A stretch of DNA of 64,000 nucleotides from Thalassotalea sp. G2M2-11 (GCF_017168195.1 NZ_JADNYL010000001.1:62001-126000), one strand, 5' to 3'. Numbered from the stretch's first letter, positions 54,099-64,000 are shown. Translations and numbers: made by a program. Notes: generated by a model not told the origin, from the sequence alone.

Positions 54099-54405
54099 TG
54101 AGGAGAATACAGTGTGGTTATTCCACACAATAATAGTTCCAATTCTTAAATAGTTATCCTAACTAATTAGCACGCTCCCTGTTAGAAGTATTGTTCCTGT
54201 TGTAATTATTATCTTCCTGTTTTCTTTTTCTCGGTCATCCTAACGCTTTCTTAAGCTATCCGTATTTCCTGAACTGTTGAATTAGTATTCTTCCGTAAAT
54301 TTAAGGTAATCATCCTTATTCGAATAAAGTCATATTCAACTCATTGAATATGTATGCTTTCCGTGCAACGACATTCCTTTTTATGTAAATGCTACCGAGT
54401 AGCTA
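54068..54405 (-). ncRNA. csrB: CsrB/CsrC-family regulatory RNA (CsrA-sequestering)
   Basis: On the minus strand, 13 GGA motifs lie within 256 bases (TCC on the plus strand at 54122, 54138, 54157, 54176, 54195, 54215, 54238, 54259, 54267, 54292, 54313, 54360 and 54375). Most are in AGGA, ACGGA or CAGGAA contexts, the signature of CsrA-binding loops. The RNA ends in a clean terminator. A promoter with TTGTTT and TAAAGT separated by 16 bases (54412-54439) would start it near 54405, giving about 338 nt, close to CsrB length. Its position upstream of yihI matches csrC in E. coli. There is no open reading frame. Confidence 0.88.
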
Positions 54406-54411
54406 GCCAAT

Positions 54412-54439
54412 ACTTTACAGCAGTGAGTTTAACAAACAA
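54412..54439 (-). promoter_or_regulatory. Predicted promoter of the CsrB-like RNA
   Basis: -35 TTGTTT and -10 TAAAGT on the minus strand, 16-base spacing. About 150 bases further upstream, TGTAAG followed by ACATTT (54569 down) matches the left half of the GacA/UvrY activator box; the right half is not conserved. Confidence 0.45.
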
Positions 54440-54659
54440 GTAACAATTGTGATAAAAATAGAGGTTTTTTCATATTTATCATGTAACTAATTGTTAATGC
54501 TAAGAATTTAATTTATCTGTTTTGTGTTTTTTAGGGTGAAAAAGTGAATTTAATGGCAAATGTCTTACAAATTGCTAGCAAGTTTTTAGGTAAAATATGC
54601 GGTGTTTTTATACGAAAAACTTCGTTTTAATTACAGGCTCAGGCATCTTTTCTGTAAAT

Positions 54660-54691
54660 GGTAAGCGATTGATAATACACAATCGCTTACC
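54660..54691 (-). terminator. Hairpin after fghA
   Basis: GGTAAGCGATTG / CAATCGCTTACC is a perfect 12-bp stem with an eight-base loop, 15 bases after the fghA stop; the minus-strand tail is not strongly T-rich. Confidence 0.6.
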
Positions 54692-54705
54692 TTTAATAGG
54701 CCTAA

Positions 54706-55557
54706 TTATTTGTTATTAAGTAGGAGTTGATGATGAAAAACTAAGTGTTGTTCAATAAAGCTACTGATAAAGTAATAACTGTGATCATAACCCGCTACCA
54801 TATTAAAGGTTAATGGTAAGTTGTTACTTTTAGCCGCTTCAATCAGTGCTTGCGGTTTCAATTCAGTTGTTAAAAATTGATCATCACTCCCTTGGTGCAC
54901 TAATATTGGTTGTGATTTTGTGGCTTGTTTAGCTAACTCAGAGGCATCAAATGGTGCCCACATATTTTTATCTTCGCCTAAATACTGACTCAATGCTTTT
55001 TGCCCCCAAGGACAATCGATAGGATGGCAGATTGGACTGAATGCTGAGATTGACGCGTAAAATTCAGGGTTGCGTAGCCCGAGTACGAGTGCGCCATGGC
55101 CACCCATTGAATGACCGCTTATGGCGCGTTGTTGTGTGACCGGAAAATGTTGCTCAACTAAGGTGGGTAATTCGTGCCGAATATAATCATACATCTGATA
55201 ATGTTGTTGCCAAGGAGCTTGTGTGGCATTGACATAAAAACCAGCACCTAAGCCAAAATCATAGGCTGCATTTTCATCATCTGGCACATTGTCACCTCGT
55301 GGGCTGGTATCGGGCGCTACAATTGCCATACCCAGTTGCTCCGCCATTTTTAATGCCCCTGCTTTTTGCATAAAATTTTCGTCGGTGCAGGTTAAGCCAG
55401 ATAACCAATAAAGTACCGGTACCTTATTGGTTTGACTGGCTGAAGAGGGCAAGAAAATGGAAAAGCGCATGGTGCAGTTAACGGTATTTGCCTGATGGCT
55501 GCATTGCTGCAACCATCCGTCAAAGACTTTGTGTTTATTGAGTACTTGATAGGTCAT
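54706..55557 (-). CDS. fghA: S-formylglutathione hydrolase
   Basis: A 283-residue alpha/beta hydrolase. The nucleophile Ser is in ISGHSMGGHGALVLG, catalytic Asp in GSDDQFL and His in AGYDHSYYFI; PVLYWLSGLTCTDENFM is the family's oxyanion region. It completes glutathione-dependent formaldehyde oxidation by releasing formate. It is 16 bases downstream of frmA in the same operon. Confidence 0.95.
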   Translation of the reverse strand: MTYQVLNKHKVFDGWLQQCSHQANTVNCTMRFSIFLPSSASQTNKVPVLYWLSGLTCTDENFMQKAGALKMAEQLGMAIVAPDTSPRGDNVPDDENAAYDFGLGAGFYVNATQAPWQQHYQMYDYIRHELPTLVEQHFPVTQQRAISGHSMGGHGALVLGLRNPEFYASISAFSPICHPIDCPWGQKALSQYLGEDKNMWAPFDASELAKQATKSQPILVHQGSDDQFLTTELKPQALIEAAKSNNLPLTFNMVAGYDHSYYFISSFIEQHLVFHHQLLLNNK

Positions 55558-55573
55558 GGTCTATCCAATGGTG

Positions 55574-56719
<1,146 letters not shown>

Positions 56720-56781
56720 TTAATCTAAGCAGCAATTATGAACCTATCTGAATAAATTACCAATGGCTGAAAGAGAAAATT

Positions 56782-56812
56782 AAAAAAGAAAAGGTGGCCA
56801 TTTGGCCACCTT
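56782..56812 (-). terminator. Terminator of the M3 peptidase gene
   Basis: AAGGTGGCCA / TGGCCACCTT stem; on the minus strand it is followed by TTCTTTTTT, 16 bases after the gene. Confidence 0.85.
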
Positions 56813-56828
56813 GGAGATGATAAACAGA

Positions 56829-58982
56829 CTACTTTGTGGTGAGTCCGCGACGTTCTAATAATGGTGCTACGTCAGGATCTTGCCCCCTAAATTTACGATA
56901 CATCACGGCAGGATCTTCCATGCCGCCTGGCTCTAAGACATATTTACGATAGGCTTGTGCGGTTTCTTGGTCGAAAATACCATTTTCTTTAAAGGCTAAC
57001 CAAGTATCAGCATCATAAATATTTGACCAAATATAGCCATAATAACCTGCGGCATAACCGCCGGCGAAAATATGTGAGTAGTAACCCGTTCGGTAGCGAG
57101 GTGCGATTTCATCAATTAAGCCAATTTCTTTCATTACCTTGCGCTCAAACGCATTGGTATCTTGTAGTTCGGCGGTTTGTAATGAATGCCAGCTCATATC
57201 AAGTAAAGCTGCCGCTAGATATTCTGTGGTAGCAAACCCTTGATTGAACTTGCCTGATGCTTGAATTTTTTCAACTAGTGCTTGTGGGATCACCTCACCT
57301 GTTTGGTAATGCTTGGCAAAATTAGCCAGTACTTCTGGCTCTGTCATCCAGTTTTCCATGACTTGTGAAGGATATTCAACGTAATCTCTAGGTAACGCCG
57401 TACCGGTTTGCGAACGGTAATAGCCGTCTGATAACAAGCCTTGAATCGCGTGGCCAAATTCATGGAATAACGTTGAGGCTTGCGAGAAGGTTAATAGTGT
57501 GGGTTGATCTCCGATCGGACGCGGATAATTGAGGACGTTATAAATAATAGGGGTAACTTCTTCGCCATACATGCGATATTGCTTACGGAAGCTACTCATC
57601 CATGCACCGCCGCGCTTACTTTCTCGAACAAAGTGGTCAGTCATATAAATACCAACGAATGAACTATCTTTATCAAATACTTCAAAGGTTCTCACATCTT
57701 CATGGTATTTAGGTAGATCAAAGCGTTCTTTAAAAGTAACACCCCAGAGTTTTTCTGCGGTGTAAAACACGCCTTGTAAGGTAGATTCTAAGGAAAAATA
57801 AGGCTTAGTTTGGCTTTCATCAATGTCGTAACGAGCTTTACGAATTTTTTCTGCATAATACCACCAATCCCATGCGGCAACTTTGAACTCGCCGCCTTCG
57901 GCATCGATCATTTTTTGCATGTCATCGCGTTCTTCTTGTGCTTTGCTAAGTGCTGCCGGCCATACCTGATCAAGCAGCTTAAATACGTTCTCTGGTGTTT
58001 TTGCGGTTGCTCTTTCTAAGACAAAATCAGCATAGGTTTTATAGCCTAACAGCTGTGCTTTTTGAAAACGTAAGCTGGCCATTTTAGCGGCAATTGCTTG
58101 ATTGTTATTGGCGTTATCATTGTCGCCACGCATGATATAACCTTTGTAGATTTTCTCACGCAGTGAACGGTTTGTTGAATAGGTTAAAAACGGGTTTTTA
58201 CTAGGACGATGTGTAGTAAATACCCACTTACCTTTATGGCCTCTCTCTTGTGCAGTAGTGGCGGCCGCAGCAATAATATCATCAGGCAAGCCAGCAAGAT
58301 CGGCAGGGTTATCGATGACCATTTCAAAACTATTGGTCTCGTTGAGTAGGTTTTCACCAAACTTAAGGCTTAAAGAACTGAGCTGGCTGTTTAAATCACG
58401 TAAAGTTTGTTTGTCAGCCTCATTTAAATTTGCACCGCCACGCACAAAGCCTTTATAGGTTTTCTCAAGTAGTGTTTTTTGGTCGGTGCGCAGGTTCAGT
58501 GAATCTTTTTGTTGGTAAACACTTTTAACGCGAGCAAATAATTTGTCATTCAATGCAATATCGTCACGCAGCGCTGATAGCATTGGAGATACTTTTTTCG
58601 AAATAGCACGCATTTTTTTGTCTGACATAGAGCCAGTTAAACCATAAAACACATTGGTGACGTTATCTAAAAAGTCGCCAGATTTTTCCATGGCTTCAAT
58701 GGTGTTCTCAAATGTTGCTTCGGCTGTATTGTTAGCAATTTGCTCAATTTCTTGTTTATTTTCTGCAATGCCGTGTTCGAATGCGGGTAAATAATGAGAT
58801 TTTTTGATATTGGCAAAATCAGGCATACCGTAAGGGGTATCAAATGGCGCAAAAAAAGGATTACCTTGTGTGGCCGTTTGTACACTTTCTGTTGTTGTCG
58901 TGTGTTGTATGTCGCTAGATTGACAGCCAATTGTTGCCAAGCTAATTGCTAGGGCAATCGGCGCGTATAAATGTTTGTTCAT
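56829..58982 (-). CDS. dcp: M3-family peptidyl-dipeptidase, lipoprotein-like
   Basis: A 717-residue oligopeptidase. The N-terminus is a lipoprotein signal with lipobox ATIGC (Cys20), so it is probably periplasmic and membrane-anchored, unlike the shorter cytosolic E. coli Dcp (about 680). The zinc site is FHEFGHAIQ (HExxH) with the distal Glu in YPSQVMENWM. It removes dipeptides from the C-terminus of peptides. It is a single gene with a strong terminator. Confidence 0.92.
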   Translation of the reverse strand: MNKHLYAPIALAISLATIGCQSSDIQHTTTTESVQTATQGNPFFAPFDTPYGMPDFANIKKSHYLPAFEHGIAENKQEIEQIANNTAEATFENTIEAMEKSGDFLDNVTNVFYGLTGSMSDKKMRAISKKVSPMLSALRDDIALNDKLFARVKSVYQQKDSLNLRTDQKTLLEKTYKGFVRGGANLNEADKQTLRDLNSQLSSLSLKFGENLLNETNSFEMVIDNPADLAGLPDDIIAAAATTAQERGHKGKWVFTTHRPSKNPFLTYSTNRSLREKIYKGYIMRGDNDNANNNQAIAAKMASLRFQKAQLLGYKTYADFVLERATAKTPENVFKLLDQVWPAALSKAQEERDDMQKMIDAEGGEFKVAAWDWWYYAEKIRKARYDIDESQTKPYFSLESTLQGVFYTAEKLWGVTFKERFDLPKYHEDVRTFEVFDKDSSFVGIYMTDHFVRESKRGGAWMSSFRKQYRMYGEEVTPIIYNVLNYPRPIGDQPTLLTFSQASTLFHEFGHAIQGLLSDGYYRSQTGTALPRDYVEYPSQVMENWMTEPEVLANFAKHYQTGEVIPQALVEKIQASGKFNQGFATTEYLAAALLDMSWHSLQTAELQDTNAFERKVMKEIGLIDEIAPRYRTGYYSHIFAGGYAAGYYGYIWSNIYDADTWLAFKENGIFDQETAQAYRKYVLEPGGMEDPAVMYRKFRGQDPDVAPLLERRGLTTK

Positions 58983-59264
58983 AGTTGTACCAATTTGTGT
59001 GATGAATTTGTTTATTATTATGTATTCGTATTTAACTTAATGGCCTTAAATTGCAAAGTCACAATAAGCGTTTAACTGGGATTCTAAACAGGGAAAGGTG
59101 GAACAACAACAATAATAGTGGGATTTATTGATTCATCTCTACAATATTTGATCGTGGCAATGAAAGCTCGATGTGGAAAGGATGCAGTAACTTCTCTAGC
59201 AGTTTAGCCAGAGAATTAAATTATCACTGCCAATAATCTAACAATAGTTTGTGCACTGAGTTTA

Positions 59265-59678
59265 TTATGAAGCGTCTGGTAGTTTCTTAAAATATGAAAT
59301 TTTTGCAAGAAAATGACTTACTATGGCGGGGGTAAACACTACTAGTAAGGTGTCTTTTATCATCACAGCTAATGGCCAACCACTTTCTACTTCAAATGTT
59401 GAAATAAGCAAAATGCTTGATAGACCCACTATCAAACCGACGAGAAAAAACTTTTGTTTGAAATGATAAGAAATTAAAATACTGACCAGTATTGCCGCTA
59501 GGATGGTTGCTAGCAAATGACCGATACTTAATAATCCATAGAGTTCAAATCCAGCCTTGCCTTCTAGGGGTAAAACCTCTAAGAAAAACCCGCTAAACTC
59601 AGCAAGTAAATAAGCGTGAACAAATAAATAAACGATTGAGCAAATAACAAGATACAAAGTGTTTTTAAGTATTTCCAT
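59265..59678 (-). CDS. Small four-helix membrane protein, unknown function
   Basis: A 137-residue protein with four predicted membrane segments (about 5-27, 45-70, 76-95 and 100-125) and a short polar C-terminus. AAGGA lies nine bases before the ATG. No family was recognised and no operon partner is present. Confidence 0.7.
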   Translation of the reverse strand: MEILKNTLYLVICSIVYLFVHAYLLAEFSGFFLEVLPLEGKAGFELYGLLSIGHLLATILAAILVSILISYHFKQKFFLVGLIVGLSSILLISTFEVESGWPLAVMIKDTLLVVFTPAIVSHFLAKISYFKKLPDAS

Positions 59679-59962
59679 TTTGAATGTCCTTCCATGTTAA
59701 TAACACAACTTTGAAATAGATCGTAGTTATCCTGAGTACACAGTAAAAACTACTTATATAGATAGGTAAAACTTATTTTGTAAGCGCTTCCAGTTTGCGG
59801 GTGAATAAATAGATTGTCAAATCTTTCATTTTGGTTATTTCAACTCAGCAGGAAAGAGATTGTTCGCCGATAAACAATTTCACATGTTTATTTATGTATT
59901 GCTAGAAGCGTGAAATTACTCAGCTAATAAATAGTTAAGAAAGGTTTGAGGAAGTAGAAGAA

Positions 59963-60039
59963 TGGGGTGGCTAATGGGACTTGAACCCACGACAACCGGA
60001 ATCACAATCCGGGGCTCTACCAACTGAGCTATAGCCACC
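59963..60039 (-). tRNA. tRNA-His (anticodon GTG)
   Basis: A complete cloverleaf: acceptor GTGGCTA / TAGCCAC, D-arm AGCTCAGTTGGTAGAGC, anticodon stem CCGGA-TTGTGAT-TCCGG with GTG, T-arm GTGGGTTCAAGTCCCAT-type, and an encoded CCA end. A G precedes the acceptor (G-1 opposite C73), the identity feature of tRNA-His. Confidence 0.96.
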
Positions 60040-60308
60040 ACTGATATTACTTAAGGCGCCTCTTATTAAGGCGCGTGGATTGTATTGTATTTTTAGGCTG
60101 CTTGACAAGCAAAATTTACCCTTTTGATTATCTTTATCTGCTTTTTAGCTATGCAGTACCAATCCCTTTGACTGTAAATTAGTCAGTTGGTGAAAAAACG
60201 GCACAGGATAAAATAGTTACACTAGAGCATGTTGATCTTTACTGTTTAATTTTTGTTCGAGATAAAAGCGTTGTAAACGTTACTTTAATACTTGCGATTA
60301 TTTACAGC
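60040..60308. other. Non-coding region between tRNA-His and lexA
   Basis: No gene is seen. It should hold the tRNA promoter (minus strand) and part of the lexA promoter. Confidence 0.5.
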
Positions 60309-60324
60309 CTGTATACAATAACAG
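60309..60324 (+). promoter_or_regulatory. LexA-binding SOS box 1
   Basis: CTGTATACAATAACAG matches the CTGT-N8-ACAG consensus, 31 bases before the lexA start. Confidence 0.9.
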
Positions 60325-60329
60325 TAATG

Positions 60330-60345
60330 CTGTGCAAACTTACAG
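60330..60345 (+). promoter_or_regulatory. LexA-binding SOS box 2
   Basis: CTGTGCAAACTTACAG matches the same consensus. It starts 21 bases after box 1, so two LexA dimers would bind on the same DNA face, as at the E. coli lexA promoter. Confidence 0.9.
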
Positions 60346-60355
60346 GAAGTGCCAA

Positions 60356-60979
60356 ATGTCTGATTTACGTCCATTAACGCCGCGTCAACAGCAAATCTTT
60401 GATCTGATCAAAGAAAAAATTGCTGAAACGGGGATGCCACCTACAAGAGCAGAAATAGCTGAATTTTTTGGTTTTAAATCCGCTAATGCTGCTGAAGAAC
60501 ACTTAAAAGCCCTTGCTAAAAAAGGGTATATTGAAATGTTAGCGGGAACTTCACGTGGCATTCGTTTAGCCGAAGAGGCGATTGAAGAACAAGGACTCCC
60601 TTTAATAGGGCGAGTTGCTGCTGGTGAGCCGATATTAGCCCAAGAGCATGTTGAAGATAGATACCAAATTGATGGTAATTTATTTCATCCCGTTGCGGAT
60701 TATCTCTTGAGAGTTAATGGTGAAAGTATGAAAAATATTGGCATACTTGATGGTGATTTATTGGCTGTGCATCAAACAACCGATATCCAAAATGGTCAAG
60801 TCATTGTTGCCCGTGTTGAGGACGATGTCACAGTAAAGCGCTTTAAACGTGAAGGTAATATTGTTTACTTACATGCCGAAAATGACGACTTTGCTCCAAT
60901 TAAAGTGGATTTAACTACTCAGCATTTTAATGTGGAAGGTCTTGCTGTAGGGGTTATTCGTAACGCAGATTGGATGTAA
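60356..60979 (+). CDS. lexA: SOS repressor LexA
   Basis: A 207-residue repressor. The winged helix-turn-helix is at about 1-65 ([39 protein letters not shown]). The Ala-Gly self-cleavage site is in RVAAGEP (near 84), and the catalytic dyad is Ser in VNGESMKN and Lys in DVTVKRFK. The ATG at 60356 follows AGGAAG; an upstream in-frame ATG lies in the operator and is not used. Two SOS boxes show autoregulation. Confidence 0.97.
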   Translation: MSDLRPLTPRQQQIFDLIKEKIAETGMPPTRAEIAEFFGFKSANAAEEHLKALAKKGYIEMLAGTSRGIRLAEEAIEEQGLPLIGRVAAGEPILAQEHVEDRYQIDGNLFHPVADYLLRVNGESMKNIGILDGDLLAVHQTTDIQNGQVIVARVEDDVTVKRFKREGNIVYLHAENDDFAPIKVDLTTQHFNVEGLAVGVIRNADWM

Positions 60980-61001
60980 ATTGCACAGTTCAATTTCTTT
61001 A

Positions 61002-61030
61002 GACTTTCAACAAGGTGATTGTTGAAAGTC
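61002..61030 (+). terminator. Hairpin after lexA
   Basis: GACTTTCAACAA / TTGTTGAAAGTC, a perfect 12-bp stem 22 bases after the stop; the tail TCTCATTTCT is only partly T-rich. Confidence 0.65.
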
Positions 61031-61154
61031 TCTCATTTCTCTATTTGGTTAAAAAACCAACAGCTAATTCTTATATTCCTAAGAATAATTATCATTTCCT
61101 CGGTTTATCTTTCATAGTTAACTTTAACTTGCTCGATAAATAATCAATGTTTTT

Positions 61155-61170
61155 TGTGACATATGTCACT
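61155..61170 (+). promoter_or_regulatory. CRP-like site upstream of the cox operon
   Basis: TGTGACATATGTCACT matches the TGTGA-N6-TCACA consensus except for the last base. It lies about 317 bases before coxB. Confidence 0.5.
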
Positions 61171-61298
61171 TTTTTAGAGCTGTTGCTCAATATTTAAACA
61201 TCTGCTATAGCCCTTTTAAAATGGGCGATTTTATTTTTTAGAGTCCTTACTCTATTGTTATTATTGGTTTTTTTATCAAATATGTCATAAATTATAAA

Positions 61299-61312
61299 TT
61301 GACCTAGATCAA
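61299..61312 (+). promoter_or_regulatory. FNR/Anr-like site upstream of the cox operon
   Basis: TTGACCTAGATCAA differs from TTGAT-N4-ATCAA by one base. It lies 174 bases before the chosen coxB start. This suggests oxygen-dependent control of the terminal oxidase (inference). Confidence 0.5.
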
Positions 61313-61486
61313 TATTTAAGTAATTCTAGAGTAGAAAGTGAACAAAATAGAATAATAAGGTCAGTTTTTGACTGATGAAAAAATCGTCAGAAAAATAATA
61401 AAATAAATTCGCAAAAACGTATGTGATCAATGCAGTGGTTATGTGTTTTACAAGTTTTTGCACTTAAAGGGTGGAGGAGATGTCGA

Positions 61487-63055
61487 GTGAGTAGACGTAA
61501 CCTAAGTTGGCTATTATTAGGGATGATTCTTCCTAATATAGCTTGGGCAGAAACGCAGCTAAACCTTACCAAGGGTGTGACAGAAATAAGTAACGAAGTA
61601 TATGGATTACATATGTTTGTGCTTTATATTTGTACCGCCATTGGCATTGTCGTTTTTGGCGCGATGATTTGGTCGATGATATTCCATCGCAAATCAAAAG
61701 GGGCAAAGGCGGCAACATTTCATGAAAGCACTAAGGTCGAAATCATTTGGACCGTGATACCCATTCTCATTTTAATTGCCATGGCAGCACCAGCAACAAA
61801 AACACTGATCGCCATGGAGAATAATGAAGATTCTGATTTAACCATTCAAATCACGGGTTCTCAATGGAAGTGGCATTATAAGTATTTTGATCATGACATT
61901 GAGTTCTATTCGGTATTATCTACACCGCGTGAACAATATGAAAACCAGCAAGGAACTAAAACCGATAAAGGGGAACATTACCTTTTAGAAGTTGATAAAC
62001 CACTGGTGATCCCTGCTAACAAAAAAGTACGCTTTTTGATGACCTCAGATGATGTTATTCATTCATGGTGGGTGCCTGCTTTTGCCGTCAAGCAAGATGC
62101 TAACCCAGGGTTTATTAATGAAGCATGGACCAATGTGCCGACACCGGGTATTTATCGCGGTCAGTGTGCTGAATTATGTGGTAAAGATCATGGTTTTATG
62201 CCAGTCGTTGTTGAAGTTAAGTCTGAAGCTGACTTTGACAAATGGCTTGCTGAGCAAGCTCAGTTGATTGCTGATGCAAAAGCAGCAGAAGCGGCTTCTT
62301 TAAATGCATCGCTATCAATGGATGAGTTAATGCAGTTAGGTGAAACAACGTATACCGCACACTGTGCCGCTTGTCATCAACCAACAGGTTTAGGTTTGCC
62401 GCCGGCATTCCCTGCATTGAAAGACAGTCCAGTGACAACTTCTGGTAGTGTTGAAGAACATATTAACATAGTGGTTAATGGGCGTTCGGGCACTGGTATG
62501 CAAGGCTATGGCAAGCAGTTGAGCTTGAAAGAAATCGCTGCTGTTGTCACTTATGAGCGCAATGCTTGGGGTAATAATACTGGTGATGCGGTACAAGCAG
62601 CCGATGTACAGGCGATATCTGGCGGTGGGGCTGTACAATCTGCGGTTTCCGAAGCTAAAAAAGTGGTAGAAGATGCGGTTGATAAAGTTTCTGAGACTAT
62701 TTCAAAAGCAATGCCAGAAGAAGATATCAATAAACAATACTCGCTTGAAGAAATGATGACCAAAGGTGAGCAAGTTTACAACACAGCTTGTGTGGCTTGT
62801 CATCAATCTACAGGGGCTGGTTTACCGCCGGCATTCCCACCACTAAAAGGCAGTGCGATTGCCACTGGAGATATCAGTGCGCACATTGATATGGTGGTGA
62901 ATGGCAGTAAGAAAAATCCAGCAATGGCACCATTTGGTGGCCAATTATCTAACACTGACATTGCCGCGGTGATTACCTTTGAGCGAAATGCTTGGGGTAA
63001 TGATACCGGTGATGTTGTCCAACCCGCAGACGTTGCTGCTGCAAGTGCTAAGTAG
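61487..63055 (+). CDS. coxB: Cytochrome c oxidase subunit II with two C-terminal cytochrome c domains
   Basis: A 522-residue subunit. The GTG at 61487 is chosen because GGAGGAG lies seven bases upstream and a normal signal peptide follows (to NIAWA); an ATG at 61430 would add 19 residues. Two membrane segments (about 40-62 and 82-105) are followed by the CuA domain (Cys227 and Cys231 in GQCAELCGKDHGFM). Then come two cytochrome c domains: CAACH at 293 and CVACH at 435. Each is followed by LPPAFP and an axial methionine candidate. The domains are clearly duplicated. Confidence 0.93.
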   Translation: MSRRNLSWLLLGMILPNIAWAETQLNLTKGVTEISNEVYGLHMFVLYICTAIGIVVFGAMIWSMIFHRKSKGAKAATFHESTKVEIIWTVIPILILIAMAAPATKTLIAMENNEDSDLTIQITGSQWKWHYKYFDHDIEFYSVLSTPREQYENQQGTKTDKGEHYLLEVDKPLVIPANKKVRFLMTSDDVIHSWWVPAFAVKQDANPGFINEAWTNVPTPGIYRGQCAELCGKDHGFMPVVVEVKSEADFDKWLAEQAQLIADAKAAEAASLNASLSMDELMQLGETTYTAHCAACHQPTGLGLPPAFPALKDSPVTTSGSVEEHINIVVNGRSGTGMQGYGKQLSLKEIAAVVTYERNAWGNNTGDAVQAADVQAISGGGAVQSAVSEAKKVVEDAVDKVSETISKAMPEEDINKQYSLEEMMTKGEQVYNTACVACHQSTGAGLPPAFPPLKGSAIATGDISAHIDMVVNGSKKNPAMAPFGGQLSNTDIAAVITFERNAWGNDTGDVVQPADVAAASAK

Positions 63056-63067
63056 GGAGGCAGAATA

Positions 63068-64000
63068 ATGACTACAGAAGCTATTCACGACTCGCATGAG
63101 CACGATGATCATCACGATCATAAAATGACGGGTATTAAACGTTGGTTATATACCACTAACCATAAAGACATTGGTACTTTATACCTTTGGTTTGCATTTA
63201 TCATGTTGTTGGTTGGTGGTGCGTTAGCCATGGGCATTCGCGCTGAATTATTTCAGCCGGGTTTGCAGTTAATGGAGCCAGATTTTTTCAATCAGCTCAC
63301 CACAGTGCATGGTTTGATCATGGTGTTTGGCGCAATCATGCCAGCCTTTACCGGTTTTGCTAACTGGATGATCCCAATGATGATAGGCGCGCCGGATATG
63401 GCATTGCCTCGCATGAATAACTGGAGCTTTTGGATACTGCCTTTTGCGTTTGCTATCTTATTGTCTTCATTCTTTATGGATTCAGGCGCCCCAAACTTTG
63501 GTTGGACGTTCTACGCACCATTATCTAGTACCTATTCAAATGGTAGCACCGCGTTTTTTGTATTTGCTGTACATATTATGGGTGTATCGTCAATTATGGG
63601 GGCGATTAACGTTATCGTGACCATCATGAATATGCGTGCTCCTGGTATGACCTATATGAAAATGCCACTGTTTGTGTGGACATTTTTCATTACTGCGTAT
63701 TTATTGATTGCCGTTATGCCAGTGTTGGCGGGTGTAGTAACCATGCTACTGACTGATACCTACTTTGGCACCAGTTTCTTTGATGCCGCTGGTGGTGGCG
63801 ATCCGGTCATGTTCCAGCATATTTTCTGGTTCTTTGGTCACCCAGAAGTTTACATCATGATCTTACCTGCATTCGGTATTGTATCGACAATTATTCCAGC
63901 ATTTGCACGTAAGAGACTGTTTGGTTATAGCTCAATGGTGTATGCGACCGCATCGATCGCGTTCCTTTCTTTTATTGTTTGGGCGCATCATATGTTTACC
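63068..64000 (+). CDS. coxA: Cytochrome c oxidase subunit I, 3' end cut by window edge
   Basis: The first 311 residues of an aa3-type heme-copper oxidase subunit I; the frame runs off the window. A His-rich N-terminus (about 6-20) precedes [18 protein letters not shown], the heme a ligand in [11 protein letters not shown], and [14 protein letters not shown] with the CuB/tyrosine crosslink region. It begins 12 bases after coxB with GGGAGG before the ATG, in one operon. Confidence 0.97.
   Translation, partial: MTTEAIHDSHEHDDHHDHKMTGIKRWLYTTNHKDIGTLYLWFAFIMLLVGGALAMGIRAELFQPGLQLMEPDFFNQLTTVHGLIMVFGAIMPAFTGFANWMIPMMIGAPDMALPRMNNWSFWILPFAFAILLSSFFMDSGAPNFGWTFYAPLSSTYSNGSTAFFVFAVHIMGVSSIMGAINVIVTIMNMRAPGMTYMKMPLFVWTFFITAYLLIAVMPVLAGVVTMLLTDTYFGTSFFDAAGGGDPVMFQHIFWFFGHPEVYIMILPAFGIVSTIIPAFARKRLFGYSSMVYATASIAFLSFIVWAHHMFT

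Noticed and set aside
61079-61097. Fur box upstream of the cox operon
   Set aside because: AATAATTATCATTT resembles only part of the Fur consensus in very AT-rich sequence and is likely chance.

Overview
The window looks like chromosomal DNA of an AT-rich marine gammaproteobacterium, most likely of the order Alteromonadales (Colwellia/Thalassotalea-like). This placement rests on gene content and synteny: polA, slmA-coaBC-radC-rpmBG, glpEG, ubiCA-plsB, csrB-yihI-hemN, lexA and a caa3-type cox operon. It also rests on two CrbS/CrbR-like acetate-switch signalling modules. No rRNA, phage, insertion sequence or CRISPR array was seen. One tRNA (His) is present.

Layout. (1) 1-2676: 3' part of polA, cut by the window edge. 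(2) 3039-7777: an array of small same-strand genes separated by attC-like recombination sites with no integron integrase in view, i.e. a CALIN-type gene-cassette array. Cassettes encode small membrane, lipoprotein, secreted and domain-of-unknown-function proteins. (3) 8049-14666: a serine hydrolase, an SPFH/ribbon-helix-helix pair with a candidate operator, a single-domain response regulator, a hemerythrin-DUF2249-heme-copper-like membrane protein operon and an HDOD protein. (4) 14807-18957: first CrbS-like transporter-histidine kinase, convergent with a LuxR-type regulator. (5) 19054-25496: pepD, slmA, coaBC, radC, a PilZ protein, an orphan ParA/RHH pair and rpmB-rpmG. (6) 25626-32306: c-di-GMP proteins (GGDKF-EAL and HD-GYP), tesB, a YbdG-like channel and a YihG-like acyltransferase. 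(7) 32518-42745: proBA, glpEG, a FliL-like protein, ubiCA, plsB, an M20 peptidase and a NYN protein. (8) 42886-50224: second CrbS/CrbR-like module with a periplasmic binding protein, then bdhA-scoA-scoB for ketone-body/PHB-type metabolism. (9) 50463-59678: DUF1285, hemN, a DksA-like protein, DUF2489, yihI, a CsrB-family sRNA, fghA-frmA for formaldehyde detoxification, an M3 peptidase and a small membrane protein. (10) 59963-64000: tRNA-His, lexA with two SOS boxes, and coxB-coxA (cut by the window end).

Points of most interest are the integrase-less cassette array, whose attC ends can be paired cassette by cassette; an unannotated-looking CsrB-type sRNA recognised from 13 GGA motifs and a terminator; the two paralogous CrbS/R modules with the same convergent layout; an orphan plasmid-like partition pair; an operator-like double palindrome in front of the SPFH/RHH operon; a CoxB with two cytochrome c domains; and two long inverted repeats placed directly upstream of metabolic genes. 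Function calls come from reading motifs and recalling families. No database search was run.
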